Positions 59,048-64,000 of a stretch of 64,000 nucleotides of DNA are shown here, piece by piece. The notes below the pieces were generated by a model. That model ran no database searches. It was not told the DNA's origin and saw only the letters and a list, made by a program, of their open reading frames with translations. The translations under genes were made by a program, and so were the position numbers. Numbering within the stretch: position 1 is the stretch's first letter; each line of letters begins with the position of its first letter. The stretch comes from Paramacrobiotus metropolitanus. Lineage: Eukaryota; Tardigrada; Eutardigrada; Parachela; Macrobiotidae. Location: the NCBI RefSeq assembly GCF_019649055.1, contig NW_026570319.1, positions 1-64,000 on the forward strand. The letters run 5' to 3'.

Positions 59048-60308
59048 TTAAAATACACCGTACGACAGGCTGAATAAGCGAGCCTACACGAAGAATGCTT
59101 TAGCCGACCTTTGAGGTTTCGACTAAAAATGCACAGCTAGTACTACGTATTGAGCACTGCTACACGGATATGCAAGACGTAATGCTTGCCGCTTCTGTCT
59201 AATTTTGAACCCAAAATCCCAGGAAATATACACTGGCTAATCCGGTATGCGGACGTCATCAATTGTATACTCGCACTAACCTGAACTGATGAATTCAAAA
59301 TGAATTCCTTTTGCTGAATGTTAATTTTCCGAACGTTCTCAGTATTAGAGAACACCGCGACTTCTGAGTGGATTTATGCCGAATGCATATCCGGGTATTT
59401 TCACACGCACAATTTTTATGAATTTTTGACTCTCAGCATTAGAGAGCGGAACTTCTGATTAACTGAATGCCACTACACTACGATTATCCAAGCATTATGG
59501 ATACACCTTCTGACTCATACAACATACAGCTGACCTTTAAGGTTTCAACCGTTTTATGACACACTGTACAGCTATCCCGTTTATATGAGGATACTGTAAT
59601 TTACACCGCACACTCATTAGCTGACCTTTAAGGTTTCAACTACCTTACCGATTACCGCTAAACTGACACGAGGGCTAATTTCTAGCTACCTGTGACGCTG
59701 CGTAATTACACAATAGACGGCTATATCCGCTCTATTGTTTATAGAGTTCAAGATTTTCACAGACAACGAAACGTAGAACAATGGCTGCTCCGTTGACTCG
59801 GGCACGCCTTTGTCTCGAAAGTTCAAAATTTTCTTACACAAAAGAATTTGGACAAAGAACGGCTATAAATTCTGCGAATTTTTTCGCGTTATTCACTCAC
59901 CAATTCCACTCAGCTTTTCCCTGCTGCCGCTGCCGTTCACTTTTCGTCGTCTATCTGGCTTGCCCGTAAAAATAAAAAAAAATTTGACTGATTACAGTCT
60001 TAAGGTGCTTTTTCAATTTCAGTCATTCAAGATGACGCATACACGAACAGTTTTCAAGTGCCTATACTGTTCTCAGTCCGTATTGTCACCCAAAATATAT
60101 ATCGTTAAGTGCGAATCAATCTAACATCAAATAAGCCTGGGGACTCGGCACCCTAGGTCAGAACTGGAACGCAGACCTCCTGCACCACACTAGTGGCTCC
60201 TAACGGACTTTCTTAAATGTGGGCTCTCTCGAGTTGACCACCAACCATCCTGCACCATTAATTTAATAAATTTACCATCCACTAATTTTCCGCAACATCG
60301 GGGAAAAT
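59048..60308 (-). other. long 5' leader of the outer element
   Basis: About 1.3 kb between primer site and gag without a long ORF. It carries three copies of a word reading (on +) AGCTGACCTTTAAGGTTTCAAC: 59529 and 59620 exact over the core, and about 59103 with substitutions. That means AAAGGTCA in element sense. The words TCAGYATTAGAGA are repeated nearby (59338 and 59433). Likely RNA packaging or promoter signals; function unknown. Confidence 0.6.
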
Positions 60309-60328
60309 CGAACCTGAGTTGGGCGCCA
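60309..60328 (-). other. primer binding site of the outer element
   Basis: Directly next to the 5' LTR, element sense reads TGGCGCCCAACTCAGG. This is the start of the classic tRNA-Lys(1,2)-type primer site, so reverse transcription is probably primed by a Lys tRNA ending TTGGGCGCCA. Confidence 0.85.
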
Positions 60329-61275
60329 TGTCGTGTAATAGATAAAAAGCAGACGTTGCACAGTGCTTGTCTTTATCCTCACTGCCGACCACGACACAAT
60401 CGGTAAAGAGCGACTCTTATCTCAAACTGTTGGGAAGAAGTAGTAGGATGGCAATTAGAAGTAGAAGATCAGGAACAAGTCAGGAACTGCTGGAACTCAG
60501 GAATCCCTGCTGCAAACACAATACACAAAGATACGAGTATACTTACCTGACCTCACGCTAGATGTTAGCAGAAGCGGTAAGAGAAACTATCCATCAACTC
60601 GGCACTACGAGGCATGAAGATCGAAGAGGAGAACAAGACCAAAGGTCACGGGATGCAAGTGGGAGCTAGTGGGTAACCTGTTACGTCACGAGACTATCCG
60701 AGAATGATAATGCACGTCGACGAGGTGAAGGGAAAACCACTGACATAAGTGAAAGGTCACTAAGAGGTCAGTTAGCAAGATTCCTCACTGCGATACGAGA
60801 AAACCAGAGCAAGAAGTTAATCAGGTCGAGAACAAGTCTCTACCCTTGTTGGAATGATAACTCGTGACATTTGTGTGGGCGACGAGCGCCTTATATAGTC
60901 TTGGGCACGCGCAGGTGCGACTCTTCGTACGCGCAGGCACGGTTCTGAGAACAATAGGGATTTAGAAACTAGCCAATACTCTACGATCACTGACACGTGG
61001 ACTAATCACAGATAGCATCAACACAGCATTAACTAATCAGAGAAAAGGGTCAGCTCGTACTCGAGAACAATAGGTAAAGCTACGTCATGGACACGCGGTC
61101 ACGTCGAAATGGCAAGTCGCGGTCAAAGTTCTCTGCTGGACATTTCTTAGAAGCATCTACTCAGACTCGGGGTCATGACTCAAGTAGTCGTTGTAGTAAA
61201 GCCTAAGCCTGTACTTCGGGGTCAAAGTAGTAGAGTAGTACCGATGTGGACGGGCTAGTACTCCCGTACACGTCA
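60329..61275 (-). repeat. 5' LTR of the outer element
   Basis: 947 bp, same signals: TATA box near 60893, splice donor 60538-60550, TGACCTTT complements at 60641 and 60752. It has one ATCCGAGAAT where the other LTR has two with 121 bp between. Confidence 0.93.
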
Positions 61276-61279
61276 TAAC

Positions 61280-61799
61280 AATCATTATTAAGTGACGGGG
61301 TTTTCAATTTTAACGAAAATTAATTGCTGATACGGGCTCTTCTTTGGTGTTTCAGTTCTGTATATGACAAGGTGCACGATCAGTCGAAAACACATGGCCA
61401 GCCTGTTTAGCAATTTGTGCGAAATTTGTGGGTTTCCAAACACGCGGTTGTGTTACGTCTTTTCTGGTCGAATTACTATACTGTGGTAAAGTGCACAGCG
61501 CCGTTGACAACGTACTAGGCTGTACCCAGCGGAAGTTGTAATGTTTTAGTTATTTATACCAAATTAACCGCAATTAAATTAATAATGTACTGTACTACCA
61601 GGTAGGTAGATGGTATCATGGTACAGAGATACATATCTGTAGCACAGGAATTCAGATATCTATATCACAAGTTTTGCAAACGCTAGCGGCGTCCGATCGT
61701 GTAGCGAAGTCATTCTTTCTTTAATCGCTTCGTTAAAATTTAGGATTATATTAAAGCTTGTACCTTCGCTGATGTTTTCCAATGGTAAGTCTAAAGACA
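61280..61799. other. non-coding flank of the outer element
   Basis: Nothing supported. Confidence 0.5.
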
Positions 61800-62320
61800 T
61801 TGCGCTTACACCACGCTAACATGTCCATTCTTTTAAGTCTTTTACCACCTTATTCTTCGTTTCTTTTAGTCCTGTCTATTCTTCTTTCATTCTATCATAA
61901 TGTCCATATCTTATAATGTCCATATATATGTCTGATCTTATATTTATTTCGACAACAGCCAGTATACATAACAAAATGCCTGCGCTGATTTACGCTAATA
62001 AAAACGATCGAATTTAACTGATTTATGGGAGATGAATTCATTGTTTAATCCGATGCATATTTCAGCATTCCCAAACCCGCCAGCCTACATTCGCTGAGTG
62101 TATATTAGCGGGCTGGGGTATGAAAAAATAGCATTGATTGCGCGGAAGTGTTTTGTACACATCGATCATTTCTGTACTGCAATCCGCTGCTCGACAGCAT
62201 TTAATTTTGTTAATTGTCTGCGCTTGTACCAACGCTTGCAGCTGCAACTTGCAAGTAAGATGCGTCGTGACAGAACAAAACTACGCTCTGGTGAGAAGAT
62301 GTACTGTCGGGCGATACGAT
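61800..62320 (+). repeat. dispersed repeat family R1, copy 2
   Basis: Matches 17505-17990 in order and orientation (CCACGCTAACATGTCC, GCATATTTCAGCATTCCC, TGTTTTGTACACATCGAT, AACGCTTGCAGCTGCA). No conserved ORF. Confidence 0.7.
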
Positions 62321-63639
62321 AACTAGGGCGTTTTTCATTTTTTCAATGAATTCACTCCAGGCATGTGTACTAGATGCTATTCTTCATATACAAAAATTAA
62401 TTTGAATTGAAAATGTTTTCTTATTGCTTTACTTTTTTTATTCAATATATTTTTCTACAAAACGATTTTGAAAATGAAGGCAACAGTATTTAAGAATACT
62501 GACGCAGATCCTGCCAGCGAATGCCATTTGGTTGATACTTTTGTAAGATTTCTATGACTTCAGTGAGCGGTTACCAGGCAATTTCCCGACCGCTTTGCGA
62601 TCTGATGAAACCGTGCTTGGAATCATTAGAATGCTCAAAAATTCTACAATTTTCTTTGAATATCAAATCGTCCTGAAGTAATAAAGTGGAATTAGACATC
62701 TCAGAGAAACCACTTTCCTACATCGAGGTAATTTGATTTTTAATGAAAATTATTGAATTTCTGAGTGTTCTACCGATACCAATCACAAACTGGCCAGAGT
62801 GAAGGGTACGGAACCATAATAAACCATACCCCATAAACCACGAAACGTAAACACGTTTCTTCTTTCCGATAACATTTAGAAGGGTGTGTGTTTGTATGTT
62901 GTTTTTTATTATACAGAGACCTGTTCGCAAGCAAATCAGAAAAATATAAATCTACCGGAAGTAGCATCTACTGTGCAAAGTAGGCATGCATGGTGTTGCA
63001 CGATGAAGAATAACCCGGACGACATGAAAACGATATAGTTTTGTCGAAAATTTTCTTAACAGGCGCACGAGTATGTTGTATACATGCACAGTAAATTTAC
63101 GTTGAAATAAATTATTTTTGTGTTGGTGTTTCTAGATTTTCTGTTTTTAGACAGGTTAGTGATTATTAATTTTTATCATTCACATAACTGGACGCCACGA
63201 TTACGTGCAACCCGGTTGCTTTTTTTGCTTCATTACAAAGCTAATCCGCAGAGATTCTATGCGCAAGCCACTGCACTGAATATTTTCAGTAAATTTCTAC
63301 AGTTACTATGTTTTACTCGTAATAAAAAACTCTTTTGTCGTGTACATTAGTATATCGCGATGCTGTCTTGCTAGCTACTGCAACTTCCTTCGCAAACCGA
63401 GTAGTCTTACGATGTTGCGAGTACTGCCGTACACATATATATTTACGGGTCGGCACATTAGAGAAATGGTATTTTTATTTATTCTTTACTTAACTTCTTA
63501 CTTCGTACATCCACGGTAGGTCAACAACACAACTTAAAGCTTGCAGTTTAAAGCATTAGCTTGCACATTACGTACCCATGTTTTAAAACACCATAAAGTT
63601 ACAGGAAGATCGAATTCAAATTCGATCGAGCTGTTCTTG
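62321..63639. other. gene-free interval
   Basis: Nothing supported; short ORFs only. Confidence 0.5.
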
Positions 63640-63990
63640 TTCCTCTATCTGACTAACTTCAATTTGAATGGAAACAGGAGAAAATAAGGCAAGGTAGATG
63701 GAAAAATTATCCGTTTTCGGTTTTTGCAGCTGAATTGCATCAGTGCTTTTGTAGAATAGATTAACTGGATTTTTTATGAAATTTGAACTGGTAACTATCT
63801 TTTAGCGTACACATGTCTTAAATGTAATATCAAGTATCTTGGAGAGTATTCGCTAATTTTTAAAGCATCAGTTTTTGATTGTAGCCGTGTGCATTCTGAA
63901 TGAAAATAAATCATCGTAATAACGATAACAAGAAACGTAGACGTACACAGGTTAGGAAAACTTCTATTAAAGCACGAGAAAAACAAATGA
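63640..63990 (+). repeat. dispersed repeat family R2, copy 2
   Basis: Matches 18790-19140 in the same orientation (TTTTTATGAAATTTGAACTGG, CTTGGAGAGTA, TAGCCGTGTGCATTCTGAAT). It runs to the right window edge and may continue. Confidence 0.65.
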
Positions 63991-64000
63991 ATCCGTCAAT

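Larger units (their letters stand above)
42659..61275 (-). mobile_element. outer LTR retrotransposon (host of two nested elements)
   Basis: LTRs at 42659-43744 and 60329-61275, both TG...CA, flanked by the 4-bp duplication TAAC (42655-42658 and 61276-61279). So the 18.6-kb locus is a single insertion later enlarged by nested elements of 8.2 kb and 1.2 kb. Sense is minus: 5' LTR at the right, primer site 60328-60309, leader, gag-protease, pol remnant, polypurine tract, 3' LTR. The reverse transcriptase, RNase H and integrase core are absent, so it cannot move on its own. By eye the LTRs differ at under about 1% of aligned bases plus one large indel, so insertion is recent. Confidence 0.92.

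Noticed and set aside
60538-60550. ATACTTACCTG, the start of U1 snRNA
   Set aside because: No U1 body follows; it is the complement of a consensus splice donor in an LTR.

Overview
The window is eukaryotic DNA, almost certainly from an invertebrate animal. It has genes with short GT-AG introns (a serpin and a trypsin-fold protease), long A+T-rich stretches without genes, and many animal-type mobile elements. I see no rRNA, tRNA or CRISPR, and nothing that fixes the species.

Layout. (1) 1-10.6 kb is the 3' part of a very large LTR retroelement on the + strand. It opens inside a Ty3/gypsy-type integrase and continues through about 9 kb of extra coding sequence: hairpin cassettes, a Met/Asn/Gln-rich protein, a protein with a triplicated unknown domain, a run of winged-helix-like domains, a charged Arg/Glu coil and a helical C-terminal protein. 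Reading frames change many times, several times at A-runs. (2) 10.6-20.6 kb has no convincing host gene. It holds a possible LTR, two copies of a TIR element (13.3 and 18.2 kb), a broken reverse-transcriptase-element tail (14.5-15.0 kb), palindromic clusters and a minisatellite. (3) 20.7-22.9 kb is a two-exon serpin on the minus strand. (4) 23.6-28.8 kb is a complete PIF/Harbinger transposon (Myb-like protein plus DDE transposase, convergent) inserted into one arm of a long inverted-repeat element. The other arm preserves the empty site and proves a 3-bp duplication. (5) 28.8-42.6 kb has a (TA)n tract, a divergent serine-protease gene (34.1-35.1 kb, last exon not found), a scrambled fragment of that protease's exon 1 (41.9 kb), several foldback elements and dispersed repeats. 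(6) 42.66-61.28 kb is a three-layer nest. An outer LTR element on the minus strand has TAAC target duplications, a Lys-type primer site and a huge gag-protease gene. Its gag was split by a 1.2-kb ORF1-only LINE-like element on the + strand with an ACGAC duplication. Its pol remnant was hit by a structurally complete 8.2-kb gypsy element with 336-bp LTRs, ATAC duplications, primer site and polypurine tract. (7) 61.3-64 kb is non-coding with dispersed repeats.

The most unusual signal is an 8-base word. AAAGGTCA occurs 26 times on the coding strand of the 1-9.6 kb element, in all reading frames and in non-coding gaps. It then flips to its complement TGACCTTT (6 times) right after the last ORF. 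The two other LTR elements repeat the plan on a small scale: AAAGGTCA inside, TGACCTTT in the LTR, on the RNA-sense strand. This suggests a shared RNA-folding, packaging or host-factor signal. The two other elements also have private strand-biased words (GGTAAT in the nested gypsy; CTGAC in the outer element). All counts were made by eye.
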